Assembly (NCBI RefSeq): GCF_000189395.1 | Contig: NZ_AEPB01000025.1 | Location: forward strand, 1 to 56,161 | Source of the DNA: Planococcus donghaensis MPA1U2 | GTDB taxonomy: Bacteria > Bacillota > Bacilli > Bacillales_A > Planococcaceae | Direction of reading: 5' to 3' | DNA: 56,161 nucleotides | Part shown: positions 46,129 to 54,970 of the stretch, piece by piece | How positions within the stretch are numbered: position 1 is the first letter of the stretch | How the letters are laid out: every line of letters starts with the position of its first letter | Notes under the pieces: model-generated | Databases searched by the model: none | The model's input: the letters and a program-made list of their open reading frames with translations, nothing else | What the model was told of the DNA's origin: nothing | Program-made: the position numbers and the translations under genes

Positions 46129-46152
46129 GGAAAGCGATGAACCCCGCTTTCC
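46129..46152. repeat. Hairpin closing array C copy 2
   Basis: Same 8-bp stem as 45956-45978 with a different 8-nt loop, at the junction with unique sequence. Confidence 0.8.
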
Positions 46153-46255
46153 GACTCAAGATCTAAGTCCTTCGAGTCAATCAGATGCTTATTCTAACCA
46201 AAAAAGGGTAAACTAATAATTGAACTGATTATACATAAAAAAGGGGCTATGCAAA

Positions 46256-47080
46256 ATGGATTTTATTACATTAAATAATGGCTTGAAAATGCCGCAATTA
46301 GGCTTTGGCGTGTGGCAGGTTGAAAACGATGAAGCGACAAAAGTTGTGGCGAAAGCTTTAGAAACGGGTTATACGTCGATTGATACGGCGATGATTTATA
46401 CAAATGAGATTGGCGTTGGACGCGCATTGCAGGATACAAAAATTCCGCGCGAAGATTTGTTTATTACGACAAAAGTTTGGAACACAGACCAAGGGTATGA
46501 CAACACGTTACGTGCGTTTGATGAAAGTTTAAACCGTCTTGGACTTGATTATGTGGATTTGTATTTGATTCATTGGCCAACGCCTGAGTTTGATACTTAT
46601 GTGGAAACTTATAAAGCATTAGAAAAGTTATATAATGACGGCCGCGTAAAAGCGATTGGAGTTTGTAATTTTGAAATTGAGCATTTGCAGCGTTTATTGG
46701 ATGAGTGTGATATTCCGCCAGTATTGAACCAAGTGGAATGCCACCCATACTTGGCACAAACAGATTTGAAGGAATTTTGTGCGAAACACGACATATTCTT
46801 GGAAGCTTGGAGTCCACTTGAACAAGGGGGCGACGTGCTGAAAGATGCGACAATCACGAAAATCGCGGAGTCGAAAGAAAAGTCTCCTGCTCAAGTTGTG
46901 TTGCGTTGGCACTTGCAAAACAACACTATTGCGATTCCAAAATCGGTAACACCGTCACGTATCGAAGAAAACTTTGATGTGTTTGATTTTGAGTTGAGCG
47001 ACGAGGAAATGGAAGCGATCAATGCGTTAAACAAAGAGCGTCGTAACGGACCTCATCCGAACGACATGAACGTGCGTTAA
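46256..47080 (+). CDS. Aldo/keto reductase
   Basis: 274-residue NADPH-dependent reductase of the AKR superfamily with a TIM barrel. The tetrad is visible: Asp and Tyr in SIDTAMIYTNEIGVG, Lys in ITTKVWN, and His in YLIHWPTP. The cofactor-binding IPKSVTPSRIEEN is near the C-terminus. It resembles the small-ketone/methylglyoxal reductase subgroup (YvgN-like). AAAGGGG lies 9 nt before the ATG. The physiological substrate is not clear. Confidence 0.93.
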   Translation: MDFITLNNGLKMPQLGFGVWQVENDEATKVVAKALETGYTSIDTAMIYTNEIGVGRALQDTKIPREDLFITTKVWNTDQGYDNTLRAFDESLNRLGLDYVDLYLIHWPTPEFDTYVETYKALEKLYNDGRVKAIGVCNFEIEHLQRLLDECDIPPVLNQVECHPYLAQTDLKEFCAKHDIFLEAWSPLEQGGDVLKDATITKIAESKEKSPAQVVLRWHLQNNTIAIPKSVTPSRIEENFDVFDFELSDEEMEAINALNKERRNGPHPNDMNVR

Positions 47081-47152
47081 TAGTTGTCCCAACGCCACTT
47101 TGATAAATCAAGTGGTGTTTATTTAAAACGTAGAGAGAGGAGGAGAAACAAC

Positions 47153-47554
47153 TTGAGACACCTTCTTGCACTTGGCATCAAATTTGTTATAGTGACATTT
47201 GTCTTAGTTCTTGTGCTGACCTTAATCTTTGACGTTGCGTTCGTGCCTACTTTGTTAATTAGTTTAGCGTTGACCGCGTTGTCTTATGCACTTGGCGATA
47301 TAATGATCTTCCTAAACGCCAGTAGTCCTGAAAATCAATCAACGCGCAATGGCATCGCGACGTTAATCGATTTTGTTATGGCTTTTTTAGCCATTTGGCT
47401 GCTTGGTTGGCTGCTCACGGGACAAAATATCGAAATGGTTACCCCCGCATTAATGGCAGCAGTGATTCTCTCTGTTAGCGAATGGTTCTTTCATCTTTAT
47501 GTTGATCGCTTTGTTGTGCCTGAGTACAACAATGTTAGCGCAGTTAGACGATAA
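47153..47554 (+). CDS. DUF2512 (YndM-like) membrane protein
   Basis: 133 residues with four transmembrane helices (ALGIKFVIVTFVLVLVLTLIF as the first, LISLALTALSYALGDIMIF the second). This is the DUF2512 pattern, a Firmicute family of unknown function. The TTG at 47153 is preferred because GAGAGGAGGAG lies 7 nt upstream; the longer frame from 47084 runs through that site. Confidence 0.82.
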   Translation: MRHLLALGIKFVIVTFVLVLVLTLIFDVAFVPTLLISLALTALSYALGDIMIFLNASSPENQSTRNGIATLIDFVMAFLAIWLLGWLLTGQNIEMVTPALMAAVILSVSEWFFHLYVDRFVVPEYNNVSAVRR

Positions 47555-47561
47555 TAAACTC

Positions 47562-47593
47562 AAAAAGTCGATCCCATTGAAGGATCGACTTTT
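47562..47593. terminator. Bidirectional terminator after the DUF2512 gene
   Basis: AAAAGTCGATCC / GGATCGACTTTT perfect stem with a 7-nt loop. Confidence 0.92.
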
Positions 47594-47625
47594 GTATTTG
47601 TTTCATAGTCTATAGTGGCTTTCTC

Positions 47626-48141
47626 CTACCTAAACTTTCTCTCCACAAAATCTTGTTCTTGCTCAGGTGTCATAAATCCTGTCGCTCTGCCGACAGTGCC
47701 CCCGTGCCAATCCCAAATGGTGTTGTGTACATTAACGGCGTTAGAAAAGTCGCCTTCTTTCCATTTCTCCAATGTGGCTAAGTAAAAATCGCTGTGTTTG
47801 TAGTCACCAGCATAAGCGTTAACTATGGTGAGTAACCCATCGATATGCTCAGGGGTCATTTCAACTGCGCCTTTTTTTTCACTTGCAGTAATTTTTTGGT
47901 GTGTCATTTGGTGCATATAAACTTGCAGTTCGCCTTCGCTCATTTTGAGGTCATCACTGTCAACTTTCACATCATCTTTTTCTGCGGCAACTGCTTTGTT
48001 GTCGCTTTTCTCAATTTCTTCGGCTACCTTTGTTATGTTACCGCCCTTTGAAGAACCTTGCGTGAAAAAATAATAGCCACCTACAACTACTAGTGCCAAG
48101 ACACCGATCGTTATTGCGCTCATTTTTAGTACCGATTTCAT
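47626..48141 (-). CDS. Membrane-anchored conserved hypothetical protein
   Basis: 171 residues. One N-terminal transmembrane segment (about 7-27), a charged spacer, then a helical extracellular domain with MHQMTHQKITA and a WDWHGGTVGRATGFMTPEQEQDFVERKF end. It resembles the DUF6241-type proteins of Bacilli, but I am not certain. AAGGAG precedes the ATG. Function unknown. Confidence 0.65.
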   Translation of the reverse strand: MKSVLKMSAITIGVLALVVVGGYYFFTQGSSKGGNITKVAEEIEKSDNKAVAAEKDDVKVDSDDLKMSEGELQVYMHQMTHQKITASEKKGAVEMTPEHIDGLLTIVNAYAGDYKHSDFYLATLEKWKEGDFSNAVNVHNTIWDWHGGTVGRATGFMTPEQEQDFVERKFR

Positions 48142-48262
48142 TTTATACAGCTCCTTGCGCTAGTCTTTCTATGTAAGACGATATTCCTACCCTAGTATGA
48201 ACGACACGTTACTAATTATCAAGATTTTTTTGGAAGTCAAGACCAGTAGATACTTATAAAGT

Positions 48263-48303
48263 AAAAAATGCGCCATCTTTTAAAAAACAAAGATGACGCA
48301 TTT
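48263..48303 (-). terminator. Intrinsic terminator of the TPR/C39 gene
   Basis: AAATGCGCCATCTTT pairs with AAAGATGACGCATTT (one mismatch) and a T-run follows on the minus strand. Confidence 0.88.
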
Positions 48304-48313
48304 ATTCAGACCA

Positions 48314-51300
48314 CTAAACCCCTACAGTTAATACATCGTCAAGAATTTCTTCGAACAACTCTTCTTCAACAGCGGCTTCGATAAACAATTCGCCTCCGTC
48401 TTTTTCAAATAGTTCAGTAAGCAGTTTTTTTGCTTGAATTGGTTTATTTGCGACCATAGTTGCGCGTGCCAGCTCGTAACTTGTCGGTAAATATTCCGGT
48501 ACTACATCTTGTAACGCACGTAACCGGGTAATAGCCGAGACACTGTCTCCAGTATTAATTGACATAATCGCGAGCGTTACACAAATCCATTCATTCAGAC
48601 GCAGCTCTTCAGGTATGCGACTTTCAAATTGTGCTGGTTGCACTTTCCGGTGATCGGCAAGCAAATGCATCAACCGGACATAGCTATCGCTGCGATATGG
48701 ATTCATCGCGATTGCCTGTTCGTAAAACGCCTCGGCCTTTGCGATATCTTCTTCAATAGCAGCCATATCCCCTTGCCATAACACAAGATCAATGTCGGTT
48801 GGCTTTTGCTTATGCAGTTCTTGTGCTTGTTTGATCGCTTTAGTTAGCAACTTTGGAGACTGCTTGTTATTGGCTTCTTGGAATGTCGCTTGAAGCAATA
48901 GTTTCGCCGCATCAAAATTGCCCGTGCGTTTCACAAACGGCTCCAACTCTTCTGCCGCATCGTCTGCCCCGTCCCGCTCCAAGTAAAATTCGGCAAGGTG
49001 CAAGACAGGAATTTCGCTGTCTTTGGATTTTTTCGCAGCGTCTGTATAAATGTCAATAATGTTCGAAACGAGTAAAAAGCGGCGTGATTTGTCGCGTAAC
49101 CTTCCAAAGAAATTCGTCGATTCCTCTTCTTCTATGTCCAACAACACCACCAATTGATCGGCGCTATACGTTTCAGCCATCGCCAACTCTTCGCCTTTGA
49201 GTCGTTTTTTCAAGCGTCTTTGAATATCACCAGTTTTGCGCATTTTTGCTAACACTTGAACATACTCTGCGTAAAAGCCTTCTTCTTCTGGATGCTCTTC
49301 AATTAGCTCTTCTAGTAACACAAGCGCGCGCTTCAAGTCTCCTTGACGCACACAAAATTGCATGTATTGATATCGTGAAGGCAACGCTCCGTTAAGTGCT
49401 TGCGCTTGGAGCAATAAATTCTCAGCTTCAGCCACTTTTCCTCTTTTCTCTGCAAGTTGCGCTTTTGCGGACAATAACCATTCCTCAAGCACTTGTGCGG
49501 ACACTTTTTCGAGCACTCGGCCAATTGCGAGTTGTTTGGCGTCGCTGTCGACTAGCTCGAACAATTCTTGCAAATCGAGCGATAATGGTTCATTTTCTAG
49601 TACAAATAAAGCGGCTTTAAAAGCTCGGTCCTGATCTTCGAGCGCCAAATAACTACGCATCAATCCTTCATGAGCCACCATAAAACGCGAGTCTGCTTTC
49701 ACACATTTCGTGTAATGCGCCAGTGCTTCATGCCACTTCTCAGTTTGTTCAGCAAGACGGCCCAACAAATAATGCGCCAAATAAAACCCGTCTATTTCTA
49801 CTGCTTGTTCGTATAGCGTTTTTGCAAAACGCTGATGGTCTTCAAGTTCATACAAACCACCTTCGTAACACAATAATTGCGAGTCTGGAGCCGTTTCACG
49901 GAAGCGTTTGAAACGTTCGAACATCCGGCTACGAAATTGTGGCGCTTCGCCAAACTCTGCATATTGCTCAGCAATTTCGCGAAGGTTTAACGTGTCACGT
50001 TCCATCCCCGATTCTAACAAGTCAATGGCTAGTGTTTTCGCTAGGTCATCTTCTGATTCTTGCCAAAGCATAGCAGCGGTTCGGTTAAAGTAAAACGTGT
50101 CTCCTGTTTCTTTGTATTGCATAACGAACTTGTTCAGTTCAACGTGTTTTTCTTGTTTTAGCAAGGTATGCGCGATATTTGTGACAGTAAACAAATCGGT
50201 TGGATCCAATTCAAGCGATTTTCGGTATTCGGTTTCTGCCTCTGTAAACTGTTCTTGTTCCATTGCGATATGCCCTAAATACGAATGCAACACATCGGTT
50301 TTTTCGCAATGATCGATTCCTTCGCGAATAATATTGTCCGCTCGCGCCCAATCTTTTGCTTCCATATGGATTTCCGCAATACGCAAATACGCGAATGGTT
50401 CTTTAAAGTCGATTTCTTTGGCTTGCTCTAGCGACGCAATCGCTTCTTTTTCCTGACCAAGCGCTAACAAACAACGACCAATTTCATAAATAAAATAACC
50501 GTCTTCTGGATGTTCTTGAGAAAGCTCGCGGAAACGTGTTAACGCTTGTTCATAAGCGCCCGATTCGTATTGAATTAAACTATGTGTAATTCGCGCAAAA
50601 ACGTCTGTCGGTTCTTGTTCAAGCGCGATACTCGACCATTTAAACGCTTGATAAGTTTTGTCGATTTCTAAATAACAACGCGCCAAATGGCTATAGGCCA
50701 TTGGCTGATAGTGATCCAGTTCAATCGAACGTTTTAAAAACGGAACTGCTTTTTCGTGTTCGCTTTGGCTCATGTAAATAGCTGCTTTTAAAAACAGTGC
50801 ATACGGACTGTTTTTTTCTTTCACACCTTCTAAACATTTTAACGCTTGCTCAGTTTCTTCTTTTCGGTAATGCATATGCGCCGCTAACAGCGCCACTTCA
50901 GCATCATCTTTCCCGAGGTCTTTATAAAGCTTTTCAAGCCAAGTCGAGTGAAGCGCTTTGGCTCTTTCTGAAAAGCGAGTAACCAATCCAATCATTGCTC
51001 CGTAGCGTTCTTCTGGATGAGCTTCAAGAAAATCGATCGAGCGGCCTTTTTCGCCGACTTTTTCTTCAGTAGCCCATATTTCAAACAACTGCGAGAAATA
51101 GAGATGTTCTTTATTATCGAGCAAGCTTAAAAACGATTGCTGCTCTGGCAATAAAAACACCATACTCAAAGAATCCGTTAATTTATACGTATCTTTCATG
51201 TCTTCATAAGCCAATAAATGCGGCCCTAAATCATTCGGGTCTTGCACAATCAATGCTTCTAAGCGGTCATCATACCCAATAACAACATGCACGTGCGCAT

Positions 51301-52462
51301 TGTTTTCAATCATCATGCTGAGCAATACCGGGATTCCTGCATCGAGCAATTGCTTATAGACATCAAGCTTGCCTTTAAAATAACGCGCCGTAAATCCAAG
51401 TGACTCCATATACGTCATCGTCATTTGCAAATCCGAACCCGTCACATCAAAGACATGTTCCGCTATTTCGTCTTGCCCTTTCTTCATATCGTAAGCTTCA
51501 AGCATCAGAGATAAAGATGCAGGCACACAATAATTGAGCTTTTGAATATTTGGCGTTAACTTAATTTCGTTACGCTTGGCATCTCGGCGAATTTCTCCTT
51601 TACCGTAAACGGTTTTTTCTAGCAATTTGTGAAGACTGTTTACCCAAGCTTGGAGATCTTCCCAGCGTTCTAGCTTGTACAAGCATTCCGCCGCCATATA
51701 TGACCATGCTTTGTGATGAACATGATACGGGTTTTCTTCATTATAATGTGTCATTTGGGCAAGTGCTTTTTCGTAATGCCCAAGGAAAAACAGCGTCCGA
51801 ATAATATCTGCACGGAATGTCCAAGATTCTGGTTCTAACTCTTGCCCTTTTTCGAGAACGGCTAAAGATTCTGCTTGTCGACCAGTCATCGCCAATACAT
51901 CTGCATACAATATGCGTACTTGTTGACTCCGCTCAGTGACTTCGTCGCTCAATGCGTCTTTTAACACGTTTTCTGCCGCTTTCCATTCTCCGCTATAGAT
52001 AAAATAAAAACCTTCAAGATCTGGCCAAACGAACCCTCTTTGTGCTTTGTACTGTTCAAGTTGCGTTTTTGCTTCTGGTAACCGGGTTAACTGAGCAAAT
52101 ACGCGCAACAACAACTGATGTGCCGCTGCTAATTCTTCTGCTGAGTCATTGCCCGATTCGATGCCGTGCAATCTGTTCATCATTTGTTCTTCTGCTTCTA
52201 AGCTGCGCCCTGTTTCAAGCAATCGTCCACATTGCCACGTAAATGTTCTCAACGTGCCAAAGCGTTTATGCGCTTGTGTTGCAAGCAAATGGCCGTACGT
52301 ATATAAATCTGCTTGATCGGTTAGTTTCATCAAGCGCAAAAAATCTTCTTCTGTTTGGAGTTCCCCGATAAATTTGCGTAATCCCCGAATGGAACGTGTC
52401 GCCCATAACTGACGGATTGCGTCTACTGCTTGCTGCGCTGTCTGTATCTCATTTGCTTTCAT
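48314..52462 (-). CDS. Giant TPR protein with an embedded C39-like cysteine peptidase domain
   Basis: 1382 residues, soluble. TPR-like helices occupy roughly 1-285 and 500-1370, the latter with many canonical A-x-x-x-x-G/A-x-x-x-x-x-x-P units (for example AEIHMEAKDWARADNII). Between them, about 300-425, is a papain-fold C39-like domain with LNYCVPASLSLML (Cys312), HVHVVIGYDD (His392) and VQDPNDLG (Asp near 408), so the catalytic residues look complete. C39 domains commonly cleave double-glycine leaders, but no transporter or leader-peptide gene is adjacent, so the target is open. AGAGGT is close to the ATG. Monocistronic. Confidence 0.88.
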   Translation of the reverse strand: MKANEIQTAQQAVDAIRQLWATRSIRGLRKFIGELQTEEDFLRLMKLTDQADLYTYGHLLATQAHKRFGTLRTFTWQCGRLLETGRSLEAEEQMMNRLHGIESGNDSAEELAAAHQLLLRVFAQLTRLPEAKTQLEQYKAQRGFVWPDLEGFYFIYSGEWKAAENVLKDALSDEVTERSQQVRILYADVLAMTGRQAESLAVLEKGQELEPESWTFRADIIRTLFFLGHYEKALAQMTHYNEENPYHVHHKAWSYMAAECLYKLERWEDLQAWVNSLHKLLEKTVYGKGEIRRDAKRNEIKLTPNIQKLNYCVPASLSLMLEAYDMKKGQDEIAEHVFDVTGSDLQMTMTYMESLGFTARYFKGKLDVYKQLLDAGIPVLLSMMIENNAHVHVVIGYDDRLEALIVQDPNDLGPHLLAYEDMKDTYKLTDSLSMVFLLPEQQSFLSLLDNKEHLYFSQLFEIWATEEKVGEKGRSIDFLEAHPEERYGAMIGLVTRFSERAKALHSTWLEKLYKDLGKDDAEVALLAAHMHYRKEETEQALKCLEGVKEKNSPYALFLKAAIYMSQSEHEKAVPFLKRSIELDHYQPMAYSHLARCYLEIDKTYQAFKWSSIALEQEPTDVFARITHSLIQYESGAYEQALTRFRELSQEHPEDGYFIYEIGRCLLALGQEKEAIASLEQAKEIDFKEPFAYLRIAEIHMEAKDWARADNIIREGIDHCEKTDVLHSYLGHIAMEQEQFTEAETEYRKSLELDPTDLFTVTNIAHTLLKQEKHVELNKFVMQYKETGDTFYFNRTAAMLWQESEDDLAKTLAIDLLESGMERDTLNLREIAEQYAEFGEAPQFRSRMFERFKRFRETAPDSQLLCYEGGLYELEDHQRFAKTLYEQAVEIDGFYLAHYLLGRLAEQTEKWHEALAHYTKCVKADSRFMVAHEGLMRSYLALEDQDRAFKAALFVLENEPLSLDLQELFELVDSDAKQLAIGRVLEKVSAQVLEEWLLSAKAQLAEKRGKVAEAENLLLQAQALNGALPSRYQYMQFCVRQGDLKRALVLLEELIEEHPEEEGFYAEYVQVLAKMRKTGDIQRRLKKRLKGEELAMAETYSADQLVVLLDIEEEESTNFFGRLRDKSRRFLLVSNIIDIYTDAAKKSKDSEIPVLHLAEFYLERDGADDAAEELEPFVKRTGNFDAAKLLLQATFQEANNKQSPKLLTKAIKQAQELHKQKPTDIDLVLWQGDMAAIEEDIAKAEAFYEQAIAMNPYRSDSYVRLMHLLADHRKVQPAQFESRIPEELRLNEWICVTLAIMSINTGDSVSAITRLRALQDVVPEYLPTSYELARATMVANKPIQAKKLLTELFEKDGGELFIEAAVEEELFEEILDDVLTVGV

Positions 52463-52675
52463 ACCTCTATTGTTCCCGCCTCTCCCATTGCCCCATGTAA
52501 ATGTGGTTGATTTATTATGTAGTGGAAAATTATAGGACGCAATACAAATATAGGGGTGCCAGAAGTTTATTTTTGGTATTTGTTAATAAATCTATTTGAG
52601 GACATTTTAGTGGCTCATCAACAAGCCTATTGGCGATCTATACTAGGATAGAACAAGTAAGAGGTTAAACAAAAA

Positions 52676-52705
52676 ACGTTTCTTCTATAAATATAGAAGA
52701 AACGT
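52676..52705 (-). terminator. Intrinsic terminator of the VanZ gene
   Basis: ACGTTTCTTCTATA with a perfect partner arm and a 2-nt centre; TTTTTTG follows on the minus strand. Confidence 0.9.
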
Positions 52706-52724
52706 CAATTTGAGTTGAGTTTAT

Positions 52725-53201
52725 TTAACGGATTTTTTCATCTGTCAGTGCACCGGCTATTTTCTGTATCGTTTTCCAGAAGGTTTGGGTGATGCCGCCT
52801 TGTTCTTCCACGTATATACTCAATCGATAAGCTAAGTAAACGCCTCCGATGTCAATAATCGCATCGGAAATTCGTCCCGTTCGTTCGAAAAACAATTGAA
52901 GAAATTCAGTGAAGAACGCAAACAGACTGCACAAAATGATGGCTTTGGTTTTATTGCCAATAGTTTGAGCCAGTAGGAGAAAAAGGATACCGAAAGATAA
53001 GGCGTGACCGGTTTTTTGGAAAACATAAAGTCTACTGCCGAGATGAATATCTGTGGTGATGAATAAGTCAGATAAGTTGGGGAACAAGCGAATATTGAAG
53101 TTTATATCATGTGCGAAAAGTAGAGCTTGGAAATTGTAGTTATTGGTTGCTAGTAAAATGCACAGCCCCCAGAAGATGACCGGTATGTATTTTGCTTTCA
53201 A
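52725..53201 (-). CDS. VanZ-family membrane protein
   Basis: 158 residues, four transmembrane segments, with FQKTGHALSFGILFLLLAQ and FFTEFLQLFFERTGRISDAIIDIGGVYLA, the VanZ motifs with conserved Glu/Asp. The start is TTG with AAGGGAAGAG upstream. Distinct from the VanZ protein at 30251-30730. Not evidence for glycopeptide resistance. Confidence 0.88.
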   Translation of the reverse strand: MKAKYIPVIFWGLCILLATNNYNFQALLFAHDINFNIRLFPNLSDLFITTDIHLGSRLYVFQKTGHALSFGILFLLLAQTIGNKTKAIILCSLFAFFTEFLQLFFERTGRISDAIIDIGGVYLAYRLSIYVEEQGGITQTFWKTIQKIAGALTDEKIR

Positions 53202-53339
53202 AACGCTCTTCCCTTCGATTTTGTTAGCTGTTTCTATTTGACGGATTATTTACTTACATGATATTCCAGTAGAATCGCTTAGCTTATTATATGTCGGGTG
53301 AGTTTAAATAACTAGTAGCTGCTTAATATAAATGCAAAA

Positions 53340-53383
53340 AAAAGTAGCTAGAGTGAAACAACGGCAGTGGTTTCACTCTAGCT
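53340..53383 (-). terminator. Terminator overlapping the stop of the ABM gene
   Basis: AGCTAGAGTGAAAC / GTTTCACTCTAGCT stem of 14 bp. The stop codon (53373-53375) sits in one arm, and a T-run follows on the minus strand. Confidence 0.9.
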
Positions 53384-53672
53384 CGATGCTGTCACCACTA
53401 AACACTTCTGCTTTCATTGGTGAAGATAAGAGCATTAATACTTTATCGTGATCTTCTTGTAATTCTTCTCTTGGAAAGTGTGCTTTATAGGCTTCCGCAT
53501 CTTTCCAAATTCCAACTACTTTATAAGTGTATTCCTGCTCTGTAGACTTCAGAAAATCGCACATAATATTGCCTTCTTCTTTTCTTACTTTCTGAAGAAT
53601 GGAGTTGCTTACTTCTAAAAATGCTCTTTCTTGTTCGGGTTTTACTTGCATGTGTGTGTAAAGAAAGATCAT
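53373..53672 (-). CDS. ABM-domain (antibiotic biosynthesis monooxygenase-like) protein, copy 1
   Basis: 99 residues, a single ferredoxin-like ABM/YgiN domain, usually dimeric. It has FLYTHMQVKPEQERAFLEVS, a YKVVGIWKDAEAYKAHF block with the conserved W-K-D-x-E, and a hydrophobic C-terminal strand. One of three paralogs in tandem. Members act as quinol monooxygenases or bind hydrophobic ligands; some bind haem. No activity can be fixed from sequence. AGAAGGTG precedes the ATG. Confidence 0.88.
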   Translation of the reverse strand: MIFLYTHMQVKPEQERAFLEVSNSILQKVRKEEGNIMCDFLKSTEQEYTYKVVGIWKDAEAYKAHFPREELQEDHDKVLMLLSSPMKAEVFSGDSIELE

Positions 53673-53700
53673 CGTTTTACACCTTCTAATCTGTTATTCA

Positions 53701-53991
53701 TTATCGATATTCACCATGTACGACTTTTTTCGTTATTGGTGCACTTAAAAAATTTGCCGACTTCTCAACGTATTCGGTTATATAATCACTCGCAAGATGA
53801 GCGTCATAGACTTCTGCATCTTTCCAAAATCCAACGACTTTGTACAGGTTTTCTTCGCCAAACACCTTCATTAAATTGTAACTAATATTTCCTTTGTTTG
53901 CTCTGGCTGCTTGAAGCACAGATTTGCAGGCTTCTAAAAATTCTTCTTCATGACCCGGTTTTACTTCTAAGTGTGAGTAATTAATAATCAT
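53701..53991 (-). CDS. ABM-domain protein, copy 2
   Basis: 96 residues, same fold and order of blocks as copies 1 and 3: INYSHLEVKPGHEEEFLEAC, LYKVVGFWKDAEVYDAHL, FLSAPITKKVVHGE. It lies 28 bp upstream of copy 1, so they are probably co-transcribed. GAAAGGATGAG precedes the ATG. Confidence 0.88.
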   Translation of the reverse strand: MIINYSHLEVKPGHEEEFLEACKSVLQAARANKGNISYNLMKVFGEENLYKVVGFWKDAEVYDAHLASDYITEYVEKSANFLSAPITKKVVHGEYR

Positions 53992-54102
53992 CCACTCTCA
54001 TCCTTTCAACCGTTTTGTGCTGATTGAATAATAAAAAATTAATATTCTGTTAATTATATGCTTTTTGGATGTGAATTGCCACGATTTGTTCTTTATTCAA
54101 TT

Positions 54103-54130
54103 AAAAAAGAGCAGCTATAAAGCTACTCTT
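54103..54130 (-). terminator. Intrinsic terminator after ABM copy 3
   Basis: AAGAG-AGCT / AGCT-CTCTT stem with one mismatch and ATAA loop; TTTTTT follows on the minus strand. It separates copy 3 from copies 2 and 1. Confidence 0.75.
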
Positions 54131-54145
54131 CAGAAATACTTCTTA

Positions 54146-54442
54146 TTACATTTTTACAGTTTCTGCGCTATACGCGTTTAAGTCCATTGGTGCAGCCATG
54201 AATGTTGGTGCTTGTTGAACAAATGCTTGGAAATGTTCGCTTGTGTTATGTGCTTGGATCGCTTCAGCGTCTTTCCACACTTCAACCATTGTGTAATGCT
54301 GTTCTTGATCAGTAGATTTTTTCAAGTCGTAGCTGATGTTGCCTGCTTCTTGACGCGATCCTTCGATAACTGTTTTAGCTGCTTCTAGAAATGCTTGTTC
54401 TTGAGCTGGTTGTACTTGCAAGTTTGCGTGAATAATAATCAT
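54146..54442 (-). CDS. ABM-domain protein, copy 3
   Basis: 98 residues: HANLQVQPAQEQAFLEAAKT, YTMVEVWKDAEAIQAHNTSE, FMAAPMDLNAYSAETVKM. The nearest to the MarR gene (35 bp downstream of its stop), so it is probably in the nitroreductase-MarR transcript, while copies 1 and 2 have another terminator between. Confidence 0.88.
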   Translation of the reverse strand: MIIIHANLQVQPAQEQAFLEAAKTVIEGSRQEAGNISYDLKKSTDQEQHYTMVEVWKDAEAIQAHNTSEHFQAFVQQAPTFMAAPMDLNAYSAETVKM

Positions 54443-54477
54443 GTGGACTCATCCTCTATTTTTTATTTGGTCGTGCT

Positions 54478-54906
54478 TTAATACTCGCTTATATTGTTTT
54501 GCATGCGGCTTAGCATGTCCGATAAATGCTCAATTTCTTCTGGTTTGAAGTCGTGAAGCATTTGATTGACAAAGCCCATGTTTTCTTGACGGTAGCCGAT
54601 AATTTTTTCGCGGCCTTCATTGGTTAAGCTGACAAAAATAACGCGGTTGTCGGCAGGGCTTCTTTTTCTCGTAACCATGCCGTCTGCCTCCAGTTGTTTC
54701 AGGTGGCGAGTAACGGCCGCGCTGTCAATATTGACGGCTTTTTGAAGCGTCGATTGGTTGATTTCGTCGGTGTTGTAAAGTTGATAAAGCAATTCATAGC
54801 GCGATGCACTAATGCCTGTACAACGTTCAAATTTCGGACTAATTTGGTTGGTCAGTCCTTTGAACAATTGCAAGATTTGCTCTTGTTTTGAAAATGAACA
54901 TGCCAT
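54478..54906 (-). CDS. MarR-family regulator (YdgJ-like)
   Basis: 142 residues: a winged-helix domain (about 30-115) with SRYELLYQLYNTDEINQSTLQKAV, AAVTRHLKQLEADGMVTRKRS and the basic wing DNRVIFVSLTNEG. Two cysteines (Cys3, Cys29) could sense oxidants or electrophiles, as in related MarR regulators. It likely represses the nitroreductase upstream and itself through the palindrome at 55661. The ATG at 54906 has AGGAGG upstream. The gene order nitroreductase-MarR is like ydgI-ydgJ of Bacillus subtilis. Confidence 0.9.
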   Translation of the reverse strand: MACSFSKQEQILQLFKGLTNQISPKFERCTGISASRYELLYQLYNTDEINQSTLQKAVNIDSAAVTRHLKQLEADGMVTRKRSPADNRVIFVSLTNEGREKIIGYRQENMGFVNQMLHDFKPEEIEHLSDMLSRMQNNISEY

Positions 54907-54930
54907 CAATGGACCTCCTCTTTTGTGATT

Positions 54931-54966
54931 GGGTCAATTGATAGGCTTTCTGCTTTTCATTGACCC
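54931..54966. promoter_or_regulatory. Inverted repeat between nitroreductase and MarR genes
   Basis: GGGTCAAT / ATTGACCC separated by 20 nt. The arms contain TCAAT/ATTGA elements like those in the palindrome at 55661. It could be a second MarR site or an RNA hairpin setting the ratio of the two genes. Confidence 0.35.
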
Positions 54967-54970
54967 TATT

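Larger units (their letters stand above)
45715..46255. other. Divergent intergenic region filled by the duplicated array C
   Basis: 541 bp between the small acidic protein and the aldo/keto reductase. Bases 45813-46152 are the duplicated phased array with hairpins. The remaining flanks presumably contain the two divergent promoters, but I find no convincing -35/-10 pair. The short open frames in the array are by-products of its 20-21 bp period. Confidence 0.75.

Noticed and set aside
45826-46140. Small protein with a Q-Y heptad repeat
   Set aside because: The frame is a by-product of the 20-21 bp DNA period. One 20-bp interval, the lack of a ribosome site and duplication of the DNA including non-coding hairpins argue against a gene.
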